A stretch of DNA of 64,000 nt from Fredinandcohnia aciditolerans (GCA_003640645.1 QGHH01000016.1:1-64000); one strand, 5' to 3'. Positions 36,341-45,393 are shown, counted from the first letter of the stretch. Numbers and translations: made by a program. The notes: generated by a model not told the origin, from the letters alone.

Positions 36341-37290
36341 TGTCGGAACATATTCTTGAAGTTCAACAGCTTTCAAAGTATTTTCATATCAATAAAAATC
36401 AGACTGTGAAATCGGTAGACGATATATCTATCTCCATCAAAAAAGGAGAAACATTTGGCCTTGTAGGCGAAAGTGGTAGTGGAAAGTCTACCTTAGGAAA
36501 AACAATCGTAGGGTTACAGGCACCTACATCTGGAAATATCATCTACAATGGCAAAGATGTAGAAAAATTAGACAAGTCTACAAAAAAAGTAATTAACCGT
36601 GAACTGCAAATTATTTTCCAAGACCCACATGCATCTCTTAACCCTAGGATGCAAGTTGGGGACATCATCGCAGAAGGAATGGATGCTTATAAGCTGGCAA
36701 AAGGACAAGAACGTCAAAATCGCATCTATGAATTACTTGAAAGAGTAGGGCTAAGACCAGAACACGCAAAACGCTACCCACATGAATTTAGTGGTGGTCA
36801 GCGACAACGTATAGGCATTGCTAGAGCACTTGCCGTTAAACCGAAGTTTATCGTTGCCGATGAACCTATTTCTGCCTTAGATGTGTCCATCCAAGCACAG
36901 GTTATTAATTTGCTAGATGATTTAAAGAAAGAGGAAGAATTAACGTATTTGTTTATCGCCCATGACCTAGGCATGGTAAAACATATAAGTGATCGAATCG
37001 GTGTAATGTACTTAGGTAAAATGATGGAAATGAGTGAAAGTGACGAACTTTTTAAAAATCCATTACATCCTTATACACAGGCACTGTTATCAGCTATTCC
37101 TAACCCAAATCCACGAGCAGATAAAAGAGAGCGTATTGTTCTTCAAGGTGATCCGCCAAGTCCGGTAAACCCGCCAAGTGGGTGTCGTTTTAGAACAAGA
37201 TGCCCACATGCAATGGACATTTGCTCTCAAAAAGCGCCAGAGTGGAAAGAGATTCAAAAAGATCATTGGACAGCTTGTCACTTGTATTAA
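36340..37290 (+). CDS. dppF: Dipeptide ABC transporter ATPase DppF
   Basis: 316 residues with Walker A GESGSGKST, signature FSGGQRQR and Walker B FIVADEPISALD. The C-terminal CRFRTRCPHAMDIC cysteine segment marks the second Opp/Dpp ATPase. It starts within the dppD stop (TAATG). The broken binding-protein copy begins about 10 bp after its stop. Confidence 0.93.
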   Translation: MSEHILEVQQLSKYFHINKNQTVKSVDDISISIKKGETFGLVGESGSGKSTLGKTIVGLQAPTSGNIIYNGKDVEKLDKSTKKVINRELQIIFQDPHASLNPRMQVGDIIAEGMDAYKLAKGQERQNRIYELLERVGLRPEHAKRYPHEFSGGQRQRIGIARALAVKPKFIVADEPISALDVSIQAQVINLLDDLKKEEELTYLFIAHDLGMVKHISDRIGVMYLGKMMEMSESDELFKNPLHPYTQALLSAIPNPNPRADKRERIVLQGDPPSPVNPPSGCRFRTRCPHAMDICSQKAPEWKEIQKDHWTACHLY

Positions 37291-37299
37291 CTTATAAAA

Positions 37300-37579
37300 T
37301 GTCTAACCAGGAGTGGGGAACTTATTTAGATACAACCGAACAAAAAATGATCAAATGGCTCGCGTGGGCTGGATTGGTATCTTTGTTAATCCAGTTGTAA
37401 TGCTTGACTATTATTTGGGTGATAACCCGAATAACCAAGCAGGATGGGTAATTGAAGATTTTGATAGTCTCATGATGCAAGCAAAAGTAGAACAAGATCT
37501 AGCCATGATGCTAAAAAAGTATTAATGAATGATTTACCATTTATTCTTGTTAAAATGGGCTAGTATGGTTTCTGAATAA
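37300..37579 (+). pseudogene. Remnant of a peptide-binding protein gene (3' end)
   Basis: Matches the 3' part of the oppA-like gene at 40242-41870. One frame reads NQEWGTYLDTT; after a frameshift another reads MARVGWIGIFVNPVVMLDYYLGDNPNN, against MARMGWIGIFVDPVVNLDYYLGDSPNN in the intact gene. Both end in a VSE-stop sequence (GGTTTCTGAATAATG). The section just before the end is deleted. Even a weakened copy of the downstream GGCAG...CTGCC hairpin follows (37589-37620). An intact binding protein was probably once encoded directly after dppF. Confidence 0.88.
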
Positions 37580-37645
37580 TGATAAACAGGCAGGGTGAGC
37601 CATTTGTTTGACTCCTCTGCCCTATTAAATAAGGGGCTTAAGAAG

Positions 37646-38017
37646 ATGAAAAAAGTTATTTTTCCGATGTTTATTATCTTTTTCTGGATCGGGACAATTG
37701 CATTTCTGCATTTATCTTTACTTGAATGGATAAATGTAACATTCCTGATCGGACTGATTTCAGGTTTGATAGCTACATCCGTTAAGATTATTCATAGCGG
37801 ATTTTTACACCTTTTTATGTCTGGTTTTAAGAAGTTAAATATGACCATGATGCCAAAGTCTAGGTCATTACAACAAGTGGATGAAGAATTAGAAAATAAT
37901 GAAGACATCATTCAGTTTAAGCATAACCTTTCTATGATGGTTTATAAGGTAACATTACAGTTTTCAATTTTGACTATATCTCTTTCTGTTATTGGGCTAT
38001 TTGTATTTTACAACTAA
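37646..38017 (+). CDS. DUF3899-type small membrane protein
   Basis: 123 residues from the ATG at 37646, with AAGGGGCT 8 nt upstream; the longer frame from 37595 has no site. Two N-terminal helices (about 3-22 and 26-48), a soluble middle (PKSRSLQQVDEELENNEDIIQ) and one C-terminal helix fit the DUF3899 layout. Function unknown. It sits between the peptide permease and the peptidase on the same strand. Confidence 0.7.
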   Translation: MKKVIFPMFIIFFWIGTIAFLHLSLLEWINVTFLIGLISGLIATSVKIIHSGFLHLFMSGFKKLNMTMMPKSRSLQQVDEELENNEDIIQFKHNLSMMVYKVTLQFSILTISLSVIGLFVFYN

Positions 38018-38076
38018 AACAAATAGTCTTTTTTGTATACTAGTCCATTCAAAAATAAAGATTGGGGGAATTAGAA

Positions 38077-39873
38077 GTGGAAATCACACTTGAATCAAAA
38101 TTACATAGTTATTTAAACGCAGTTTCTGCTTATAAACCTACTGTTATTCCAAATCAAAATACAGTTACATTTTTAACTAAGAAAACCGGCATACCTCAAG
38201 TTTGGAAGTGGAGCAAAGATACTTCAACGATTGAACAATACACGGATTTAGAAGATCGTATTTTATCCGTCTATCATTCACCGTCTGGTGATAAAACAGT
38301 CGTTGGAATGGATTCAAAAGGGAATGAAAAACAACAGTTTTATCTTCTAAAAGAGGAGGGTAAGATTGTTGAAGAACTAGTGGTCTCTCCTTCCCATTTC
38401 CATTACTTTGGAGGTTGGTCTCCTGATGGTAGTAAAATTGCCTATTCAAGCAATAGAAGGCATCCAGGATCATTTGACGTATTCATTATGGATGTCGAAA
38501 CAAAACAGGAATCTGTTGTATTTGAGTATGATGGAAACTGTACACCTCTAGTATGGCTAAAAAATGAAGAACAGTTAGTTATCAGCATACAAGATACGAA
38601 CATAGATACTTCTTTATATGTTCTAGATATACATACTGGGGAAAGAAATAGAATTGGATTTGAAGGAGCTCATGCAAGATACCAATCTCTCATACTAACA
38701 AAGGAGGGTAAAAGCGGCTTCGTATTATCTGATGCTTTCAATGACACTTTAGATATCTACCAATTCTGGTGGGATAAGCCTACTGCACCGAAAAAGTTAT
38801 TCTCAGTTGATAAATGGGATGTTGAAGAGATAGCATTGTCACCCAATGAAGAAAAGCTAGTGTATACGGTCAACGAAGGAGGGATTTATTCACTTACGGT
38901 ATTTGATTTGATTACAGGTACACATGAACAAATAACAGGCATTCCAAACGGTGTTTTGGACTCTCTTTCCTGGCTAGATGACGAAAACCTGATTTTCAGC
39001 TTAAATAGTCCAACCCTTCCTGGGGATATTTGGAGAGCCTCCATTGACAAAAGTAAAGTAGAAAGACTTACATTTGTAGGACGTTCAGAAAGCGTCGAAA
39101 ACTTATGGCTAGAGCCTGAACTATGTACATTTTCCTCCTTTGATGGGTTAGAGGTTCCATATTTTATCTATGGGAAAAAGGAGCAGTCGCAGCCCCTTGT
39201 CATATATGTCCATGGTGGTCCGGAATATCAAATTAAAGCCGAGTTTAATCCTGTTATCCAATTTTTAGCTGGACAAGGATTTGCCGTGGTAGCACCAAAT
39301 GTCCGTGGTAGTATGGGATATGGAAGAAAATATGTACAATTGGATGACGGACGTAAGCGTATGGATGCTGTTGCTGATCTCGCTTGGCTTGTTAAGGATC
39401 TGATTACAAACAGGTCTGTTGATAAAAGTAGAATCGGAATTATGGGAAGAAGCTATGGGGGCTTTATGGTTCTAGCGGCTTTAACACACTATCCTGATAT
39501 TTGGGCAGCAGGCGTAGACATTGTTGGGATTTCTCATTTTAAAACCTTTCTTGAAAATACTGGATCATGGCGTCGAAAATTGCGTGAATGTGAATACGGA
39601 ACCCTGGAAGAGGACATGGATTTCTTTGAAGAAATAGCTCCATTAAATCATACAAAGAATATATCTGTTCCGTTACTAATCTTCCATGGTCGTAATGATA
39701 CCAGGGTGCCGGTAAGTGAGGCGGAGCAACTTTACTTTGATTTACGCTCTCAAGGTAAACAAGCCGAACTGGTCATTTTCGAGGATGAAGGTCATCAAAC
39801 AGAAAAGATTGAAAACCATATTAAAATGAATACAATGATTGTTAGCTTCATGAATCAATATTTAACAAGGTAA
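38077..39873 (+). CDS. S9-family prolyl oligopeptidase / acylaminoacyl peptidase
   Basis: 598 residues from the GTG at 38077 (GGGGGAA upstream). An N-terminal beta-propeller-like half with repeated blade motifs (YSPSGDKTVVG, WSPDGSKIAYSS, LSPNEEKLVYT) is followed by an alpha/beta hydrolase domain. The catalytic triad is Ser459 (GRSYGGFM), Asp541 (HGRNDTRVP) and His573 (DEGHQTEK). No signal peptide, so it should cut short peptides inside the cell, fitting the peptide import genes on either side. Confidence 0.92.
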   Translation: MEITLESKLHSYLNAVSAYKPTVIPNQNTVTFLTKKTGIPQVWKWSKDTSTIEQYTDLEDRILSVYHSPSGDKTVVGMDSKGNEKQQFYLLKEEGKIVEELVVSPSHFHYFGGWSPDGSKIAYSSNRRHPGSFDVFIMDVETKQESVVFEYDGNCTPLVWLKNEEQLVISIQDTNIDTSLYVLDIHTGERNRIGFEGAHARYQSLILTKEGKSGFVLSDAFNDTLDIYQFWWDKPTAPKKLFSVDKWDVEEIALSPNEEKLVYTVNEGGIYSLTVFDLITGTHEQITGIPNGVLDSLSWLDDENLIFSLNSPTLPGDIWRASIDKSKVERLTFVGRSESVENLWLEPELCTFSSFDGLEVPYFIYGKKEQSQPLVIYVHGGPEYQIKAEFNPVIQFLAGQGFAVVAPNVRGSMGYGRKYVQLDDGRKRMDAVADLAWLVKDLITNRSVDKSRIGIMGRSYGGFMVLAALTHYPDIWAAGVDIVGISHFKTFLENTGSWRRKLRECEYGTLEEDMDFFEEIAPLNHTKNISVPLLIFHGRNDTRVPVSEAEQLYFDLRSQGKQAELVIFEDEGHQTEKIENHIKMNTMIVSFMNQYLTR

Positions 39874-39883
39874 CTTTCCTAAA

Positions 39884-39912
39884 GAGAAATGTAAATTCAT
39901 CTTACATTTCTC
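39884..39912 (+). terminator. Terminator of the S9 peptidase gene
   Basis: GAGAAATGTAA (39884-39894) pairs with TTACATTTCTC (39902-39912), followed by TGCTTTTCTTTT. Confidence 0.75.
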
Positions 39913-40004
39913 TGCTTTTCTTTTGCAGCATTTTTATTTTTTTACCATTGGTTAATTTTTGTTTGCATTAATATATTTTTTATTCTCCTTTTTAAAAATT
40001 ATTA

Positions 40005-40033
40005 TTGATTTCTGAAAATTATTTTTATATAAT
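40005..40033 (+). promoter_or_regulatory. SigA-type promoter with overlapping CodY-like box (oppA-like gene)
   Basis: TTGATT (40005-40010), 17-bp spacer, TATAAT (40028-40033). TGATTTCTGAAAATT (40006-40020) matches 12 of 15 positions of the CodY consensus. The segment differs from 31787-31815 at only about two positions. Confidence 0.72.
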
Positions 40034-40050
40034 GACTATTATCAATTCCT

Positions 40051-40154
40051 ATTTTCGGTATGAAAAAGTTTTCTAAATATTGAAACTAGGTAATTTCCAA
40101 AACAGAAAACCGATTTTCGGTAAAATTGATGAATTATAGTATCTATTTTAGGTA
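40051..40154 (+). promoter_or_regulatory. Three helically phased ATTTT(C/A)GGTA repeats upstream of the oppA-like gene
   Basis: ATTTTCGGTA at 40051-40060, ATTTTCGGTA at 40113-40122 and ATTTTAGGTA at 40145-40154. Spacings of 62 and 32 bp are close to six and three turns, as for Lrp-type wrapping sites. They lie downstream of the CodY-type promoter. The Lrp assignment is inferred. Confidence 0.45.
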
Positions 40155-40241
40155 AATGGTTATTATTCATTGAGTCTACTACTTCTATCTAGTAATACGA
40201 CGATATGATTGAATAAAAATTGAAACAAAGGGGAGAAAATC

Positions 40242-41870
40242 ATGAAGAAAAAATGGCTAATGTTATTAACGATAGTAATGGTAGCTTCGTCCATTCTTGC
40301 CGCATGCAGTAGTAATTCTACTGGAAATGAATCAGATGGAAAAAGTTCCGCAGATGTAAAACAGGAAATGGTAGTTAATATCAAAACTGAGCCACCTGCG
40401 ATTGACCCAGCAATGGCAACTGATGTTCCTTCTGGATGGGTATTAGATCATATTTTTGAAGGCTTATATACCCGTGATAAGGATGGAAATCCAGTCCTAG
40501 GTGTTGCTGAAGATGTAAAGGTTTCTGATGATGGGAAAACATACACTTTCACTCTACGTGAGGATGCAAAATGGTCTGATGGCTCACAAGTAACTGCGCA
40601 AGACTTTGAATATGCGTGGGAGCGTGTGCTGAATCCTGAAACAGGAAGTTCTTTTGCATTTTACTTGTATTACATAAAAGGTGCAGAAGAGTATAACAAA
40701 GGGAATGGAACAGTCGAAGACGTTGGTATAAAAGCAGTTGATGACCGTACATTCGAAGTTGAACTAACAAGTCCACTTGGTTATTTTGATAGTTTGTTAA
40801 CGTTATGGACATTCTATCCTGTTAAAAAAGACCTTGTTGAATCCAATAAAAACTGGGCAGCTGAAGCTGAAGGCTATATTAGTAATGGTCCATTTAAAAT
40901 GACTGAATGGCAACATGATAGCCAAGTAGTTATTGAGAAAAACAAAGAGTATTATGCACAAGATGTTGTAAATCTAGAAAAAGTCACATTCAAAATGGTT
41001 GGAGAAGCAACTACGTTCTACCAAATGTTCAAAACAAAAGAACTTGATTTAGTTATGACATTACCTACTGATTCAATTGATGCTGAAAGAAATAATCCAG
41101 AGTATAAGGAAGTCCCTTACTATGGAACTTACATGTATATGTTTAACGTCGAGAAAGAACCTTTTAATAATGCAAAAGTACGTAGAGCATTTGCAATGGG
41201 AATTGACCGAGATGCGTTAACAAAGAATATTACAAAAGCAGGAGAAACTCCAGCATATGCAATGGTACCAACTGGAGCAGAAACGCCAGACGGTGAATTC
41301 CGTGAAACTGGTGGGGACTATTTTGAAGAAAACTATGAAGAAGCTAAAAAGCTTTTAGCTGAAGGTATGGCTGAAGAAGGCTGGACAGAACTACCGGAAG
41401 TAACGTTGCTCTATAACACAGATGAGAATCACAAAAAGACTGCTGAGGCAGTTCAAGAAATGTTGAAAAAGAACCTTGGGGTAGATATTAAGCTTGGTAA
41501 CCAAGAGTGGGGTACTTACTTAGACACAACTAAGCAACATAACTATCAAATGGCACGTATGGGTTGGATTGGAATATTCGTAGATCCAGTTGTTAACCTA
41601 GACTACTATTTAGGGGATAGCCCGAATAACCGTACTGGATGGGTAAATGAAGAGTTCGATAGCGTAATGGCACAAGCCAAGGTTGAACAAGATAGTAAGA
41701 AACGTTTTGACCTTCTTCACGACGCTGAAGAAATTCTTATGACAGACATGCCGTTTATGCCGGTGTATTTCTATACAAATAACTACCTTGTATCAGAAAA
41801 ATTTGAAGATATTGCATACTATGTAAACCGTTATCCTACATTAAAGTGGGCTAAGAAGGTTTCTGAATAA
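40242..41870 (+). CDS. Peptide-binding lipoprotein (OppA/DppE type)
   Basis: 542 residues. A lipoprotein signal with SSILAACSS (Cys22) is followed by an SBP_bac_5 domain (EPPAIDPAMATDVPSGWVLDHIFEGL ... TYTFTLREDAKWSDGSQVTAQDFEYAWERV). It should bind peptides outside the membrane and deliver them to the DppBCDF permease. AAGGGGAG ribosome site. It has its own CodY-type promoter and lies 3 kb after the permease genes. The relic at 37300-37579 is a broken paralogous copy. Confidence 0.93.
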   Translation: MKKKWLMLLTIVMVASSILAACSSNSTGNESDGKSSADVKQEMVVNIKTEPPAIDPAMATDVPSGWVLDHIFEGLYTRDKDGNPVLGVAEDVKVSDDGKTYTFTLREDAKWSDGSQVTAQDFEYAWERVLNPETGSSFAFYLYYIKGAEEYNKGNGTVEDVGIKAVDDRTFEVELTSPLGYFDSLLTLWTFYPVKKDLVESNKNWAAEAEGYISNGPFKMTEWQHDSQVVIEKNKEYYAQDVVNLEKVTFKMVGEATTFYQMFKTKELDLVMTLPTDSIDAERNNPEYKEVPYYGTYMYMFNVEKEPFNNAKVRRAFAMGIDRDALTKNITKAGETPAYAMVPTGAETPDGEFRETGGDYFEENYEEAKKLLAEGMAEEGWTELPEVTLLYNTDENHKKTAEAVQEMLKKNLGVDIKLGNQEWGTYLDTTKQHNYQMARMGWIGIFVDPVVNLDYYLGDSPNNRTGWVNEEFDSVMAQAKVEQDSKKRFDLLHDAEEILMTDMPFMPVYFYTNNYLVSEKFEDIAYYVNRYPTLKWAKKVSE

Positions 41871-41878
41871 TGTAATTG

Positions 41879-41914
41879 GCAGAGAGAGTTTATAGACTCT
41901 TCTCTGCTTTTTTT
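41879..41914 (+). terminator. Terminator of the oppA-like gene
   Basis: GCAGAGAGAGT (41879-41889) pairs with ACTCTTCTCTGC (41896-41907), with one bulge, followed by TTTTTTT. Confidence 0.85.
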
Positions 41915-41939
41915 GAAACAAAAACAAAAAGGTCCCCAT

Positions 41940-42165
41940 TTATATTCGCTTTTCTTCTTTTAATACATCCTCAAATACATCAACCACCATTTTATCCAAG
42001 TGGGTTCCTTGCTAATCTATTTAAATTCTCTATGGCAATTTGCGCCGTTAAAGCTTTGCATGAGCAATCCTCAGTCATTCCAACAAATGTATCAATTACG
42101 GCAATGATCCGTGATTCTATAGGAATTGCCTATTGGGGGGCAAACCTAGTGAATGTAGCCCCATT
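41940..42165 (-). pseudogene. Relic of an HD-GYP domain gene (C-terminal part)
   Basis: On the minus strand one frame reads IPIESRIIAVIDTFVGMTED ... ALTAQIAIENLNRLARN, and after a frameshift GTHLDKMVVDVFEDVLKEEKRI-stop (stop at 41940-41942). This follows the end of HD-GYP c-di-GMP phosphodiesterases (IPLEARIIAVADAYDAMT ... GTQFDPELVDVF), with residues lost after MTED and a stop upstream. No start or ribosome site remains. A 114-codon plus-strand frame over the same DNA has no support and starts on the oppA terminator. 42166-42316 is AT-rich promoter space for the next gene. Confidence 0.75.
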
Positions 42166-42316
42166 GGCTTGTTTTTTGTTTTTTAATCAACACATAAAAT
42201 CTAATTATAATCTTTCATGATTACCTCCTCCTTTCATATTTCGTAATTTAGAATATTATCTTTAAATTAAACAAATATTAATTTTGTAAAACAAGGAATA
42301 TGTTAGGAGGCAAATC

Positions 42317-43171
42317 ATGTACTTTTATAGAGAAGATTTGATTAATATTATTGTCCCAGACAAACCTGATCCCGCTGCAGCCAAAGTACTTCAAGAAACA
42401 CTTGGTGGTAGGTTTGGAGAAATGAGAACAATGATGCAGTTCTTTTTCCAAAGTTCAAATTTCCGGGGAAACCAAAAACAGTACCGCGACCTAATTAGAG
42501 GGGTTTTCCTAGAGGAAATAAGCCATGTGGAACTCGTTCAAACGACGATTAATCAATTATTAAATGGCTCTGGAGAAGAAGCTGTTGGAGCAGGTGGTAC
42601 TACAGGGGCTCCTTTAGAAGAAGCAATCAAACATGCAAATCCGCACCATTTTATTATGGGGGCACAAAGCTCGCTTCCCGTTGATGCTGCAGGTAATCCA
42701 TGGAATGGAAACTATGTTTATAGCCATGGAAACTTGATTAGTGATTTACTCGATAATGTCGTATTAGAATCAACAGGTGTACTACAAAAGACAAGAATAT
42801 ATGAAATGAGTTCCAATAAAACTTTTAGAGAAACATTAGCTTTCTTAATTGTACGTGATAATGCTCATCAAAATGCATTTGCTAAGGCTTTAGAAACTCT
42901 AGGTGTAGATTGGGCAAAAATTTTCCCAGTACCAAATTATGATATTAACAAATATCCAGAATGTAGAAAGTATGTAGAAATGGGCTTCCATAATGCACAA
43001 TTTAACTTTAGATTAGATGAAACATTGATCGGACAAATTTTCCAAGGTGAGTCCCCAAGTAGAAACGACGGTACTCTCTCAGTAGTTCCACCACCAGATG
43101 GCTACCCAGTACCTGTTCTACCAGAGATGCCTAATGAACATAGTCCTGGAATACAAGACTTAAACAGATAA
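42317..43171 (+). CDS. ydbD: Manganese (non-heme) catalase, YdbD-like
   Basis: 284 residues of the dimanganese catalase family. Candidate ligands in the usual order are Glu35 (GEMRTMMQ), Glu67 and His70 (EEISHVE), Glu151 (VVLESTG) and His184 (RDNAHQNAF). The proline-rich C-terminus (VPPPDGYPVPVLPEMP) is the arm that wraps the neighbouring subunit. TTAGGAGG site. The length fits YdbD better than the short spore-coat CotJC. Single gene with its own terminator. Confidence 0.93.
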   Translation: MYFYREDLINIIVPDKPDPAAAKVLQETLGGRFGEMRTMMQFFFQSSNFRGNQKQYRDLIRGVFLEEISHVELVQTTINQLLNGSGEEAVGAGGTTGAPLEEAIKHANPHHFIMGAQSSLPVDAAGNPWNGNYVYSHGNLISDLLDNVVLESTGVLQKTRIYEMSSNKTFRETLAFLIVRDNAHQNAFAKALETLGVDWAKIFPVPNYDINKYPECRKYVEMGFHNAQFNFRLDETLIGQIFQGESPSRNDGTLSVVPPPDGYPVPVLPEMPNEHSPGIQDLNR

Positions 43172-43198
43172 AAAGCGTCGTATTATAGACGCTTTTTT
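43170..43198 (+). terminator. Terminator of the manganese catalase gene
   Basis: AAAAAGCGTC (43170-43179) pairs with GACGCTTTTT (43188-43197), and the stem runs into the T-tract. Confidence 0.88.
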
Positions 43199-43442
43199 CT
43201 ATTTATGGTAAAGTTCCCCTCCCCACTATTTCTTTACTCGATACCTTGACTCTCATTAAATAACTCTATCCTTACTATATTCACCTTGCAGATAGTTAAA
43301 TGTAATTTTTTGTAAAAAATTATTGCGTAAGAAAATCTTACTCTTTACAATGAAAGAGTAATGGGGCATGACCTATATCCTTTTGTTTCCTCATTTTAAA
43401 AACTTAATAAACTAAACTTTTGAAAGTGAGTTGATTCCTTTT

Positions 43443-44333
43443 ATGTCTAACCGATTCAAATCCAAACATTTTCGGAACAAAAATGGCCCGCAAGTAAGTG
43501 TCAGAACATACGAATTTGCAAACCCTGAAGAACGTCAGCAATTGTTGAGAGATTTAGCTTTTAGTTCAGAATTTGAGATGAGGTATCGTGGTCTCTTTGA
43601 ATATTATGGAAAAGACTTTATTTCCTACAAGAAAGAAAAACCCTCTGATAAAAAACGCAACGAGTTTCTTCGTGTCATTTCAAATTTCATGACCAACTAT
43701 TTAGATGATGATTGTCCACCCTCTTGGAAACAATGTCCTTCCTCCTTTTGGGAAGTCCTCATTTATTCCTTTTATCCTGACCACATCAAACTTTCACCTA
43801 ACGAACAAGACGTAGAAGATTTCCTTTACCAATTAAAAAAATTCGTCCGTTGGCTAGACAAGCGTAATGGCACATCATGGTATCCAGCAGTCGAGCAACA
43901 CTCATCAGAAGCTTTTCCTGAATTAAAAATCTGTGAACGAATTATAAATCGGATCTACTTAATAGACTTCCCTCGAATTCATCATGATGACTGGGATCTT
44001 GATCAAGATATAGACCGACTAAAGCAGAAATTTAACCAATATACTAATCAAGTTGATAGTTCATACAAAGTAACAAGTATTATTGGAGAAAGAGTTGTTT
44101 TGACAGAAACAAAAACAAATTGTACCTATTACGTCAAAGGTCTTCCCTATGATATTATTTCACCTGGCATTAAAATGAGCGGAATTATTTGCAATAAAAA
44201 CGGAAATCAAACGTGGCACTGGTATCACACTCATGGGATTTATCCGTCTAAAGGAGAAAAACTTGAATATCCTGTCTCGATAAAACATGAAGGTCTGAAA
44301 ACCAACGATGGAGTGAATTTTTTTAAGAAATAA
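43443..44333 (+). CDS. Unrecognised 296-300 aa protein
   Basis: I do not recognise the family. About 296 residues from the ATG at 43443, or 300 from a TTG at 43431 placed right after GAAAGTGAG. The N-terminal half is helical and basic with aromatic runs (FRNKNGPQVSVRTYEFANPEERQQLL; PPSWKQCPSSFWEVLIYSFYP). The middle has SSEAFPELKICERIINRIYLIDFP. The last 100 residues look beta-rich (VTSIIGERVVLTETKTNCTYYVKGLPYDIISPGIKMSGIICNKNGNQTWHW), perhaps a small RNA- or ligand-binding barrel. No membrane segment. Codon use and composition look native. Confidence 0.7.
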   Translation: MSNRFKSKHFRNKNGPQVSVRTYEFANPEERQQLLRDLAFSSEFEMRYRGLFEYYGKDFISYKKEKPSDKKRNEFLRVISNFMTNYLDDDCPPSWKQCPSSFWEVLIYSFYPDHIKLSPNEQDVEDFLYQLKKFVRWLDKRNGTSWYPAVEQHSSEAFPELKICERIINRIYLIDFPRIHHDDWDLDQDIDRLKQKFNQYTNQVDSSYKVTSIIGERVVLTETKTNCTYYVKGLPYDIISPGIKMSGIICNKNGNQTWHWYHTHGIYPSKGEKLEYPVSIKHEGLKTNDGVNFFKK

Positions 44334-44341
44334 GATTTGTG

Positions 44342-44369
44342 CCTGTCGCTCCAGTTATAAGTTGACAGG
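44342..44369 (+). terminator. Weak stem after the 300 aa gene
   Basis: CCTGTC (44342-44347) pairs with GACAGG (44364-44369). It resembles degenerate copies of the GTGCCTGTCCC-type intergenic stems of Bacillaceae. Poor T-tract, so weak as a terminator. Confidence 0.35.
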
Positions 44370-44484
44370 TTCTGATTCTATAAAATTAAATCAAGCTAGA
44401 ATCCACTTTTATATATATAAATTAAAATTCGTATGTTTACTTTTTTATAAAAAAGGACCTACGGATTTTGAAAGGCTGTGGCTT

Positions 44485-45393
44485 ATGATACTTAAGGAAA
44501 GAACAGAATCTGAAGAATTACTGAAAATGCGATCTTTAAACACGCGGATGGAGTTAACACAAGAAGAAAAATTTCATTTTTTCAACCTAGAAAAGGGTTA
44601 TGAAGGTGAGATCGAATTTGATCGGAAGGCAGAAAGTCTTCAAGAAGAAAGATTTATAATCAATGACTTGCTGCTAAAAATAAACAATTCCTATTTTCAA
44701 ATTGATTCAACGTTTATTTCACAGGAAGGAATTCGACTCTTAGATGTAAAGAATTTTGAAGGTGACTTTTGCATAGAAAAGGATAGATTTTACGCAATTA
44801 AGAGCGGTCGCGAATATAAGAATCCAATCGAACAATTAAACAAATGTACTTCACAATTCCGTCAACTACTCCGTGACCTTAAGCTCAATTACCTCGTTGA
44901 AGCCTTTGTTATCTTTATTAACCCCGAGTTCACTTTATACAACGCGCAAATAGACTACCCTATTATTCTTCCCAATCAGGTTGACCGTTTTTTTAGAAAT
45001 ATAAATAATACACCATCTAAGTTGAATGAGGGGCATGAAAAATTGGCCAAACAATTAATTTCATTACATCAAACTAAAAATCCATATTCAAAGGTACCAA
45101 ACTACCAATATGAACATCTAAAAAAGAAAGTTTATTGTAAATACTGTAGTTCCTTTATGGTTACTTTACACAACCATACATTTATTTGTGATAAGTGTGA
45201 GGGCCATGAAACCATAGAAGATGCCATTTTGCGGAATGTTAAGGAATTTCAGTTGCTATTTCCTGAACGAAAGATTACGACTACCAATATTTTTGAATGG
45301 TGCAATGTTGATTTAACAAAGAGGACATTTTGCAGGGTATTAAAGAAAAACTTTAAAGCATTTGGAAAGACAAGTGATTCCTATTATATATAA
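44485..45393 (+). CDS. NERD (nuclease-related) domain protein with zinc ribbon
   Basis: 302 residues from the ATG at 44485 (GAAAGG about 9 nt upstream); the frame extends back to 44362 without a site. NERD domain at about 35-150: KGYEGEIEFDRKAESL, INDLLLKINNSYFQIDSTFISQEGIRLLDVKNFEGDF, with the nuclease-like Asp...Asp-x-Lys pattern. A zinc ribbon follows near 230-255 (VYCKYCSSFMVTLHNHTFICDKCEG), then a helical C-terminus. NERD proteins are suspected DNA-processing or defence nucleases without a settled role. It is the last gene before repeat array 2. Confidence 0.82.
   Translation: MILKERTESEELLKMRSLNTRMELTQEEKFHFFNLEKGYEGEIEFDRKAESLQEERFIINDLLLKINNSYFQIDSTFISQEGIRLLDVKNFEGDFCIEKDRFYAIKSGREYKNPIEQLNKCTSQFRQLLRDLKLNYLVEAFVIFINPEFTLYNAQIDYPIILPNQVDRFFRNINNTPSKLNEGHEKLAKQLISLHQTKNPYSKVPNYQYEHLKKKVYCKYCSSFMVTLHNHTFICDKCEGHETIEDAILRNVKEFQLLFPERKITTTNIFEWCNVDLTKRTFCRVLKKNFKAFGKTSDSYYI

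Noticed and set aside
41876-42220. 114-codon plus-strand frame after the oppA-like gene
   Set aside because: It begins on the terminator and covers the HD-GYP relic on the other strand; no ribosome site or family match.
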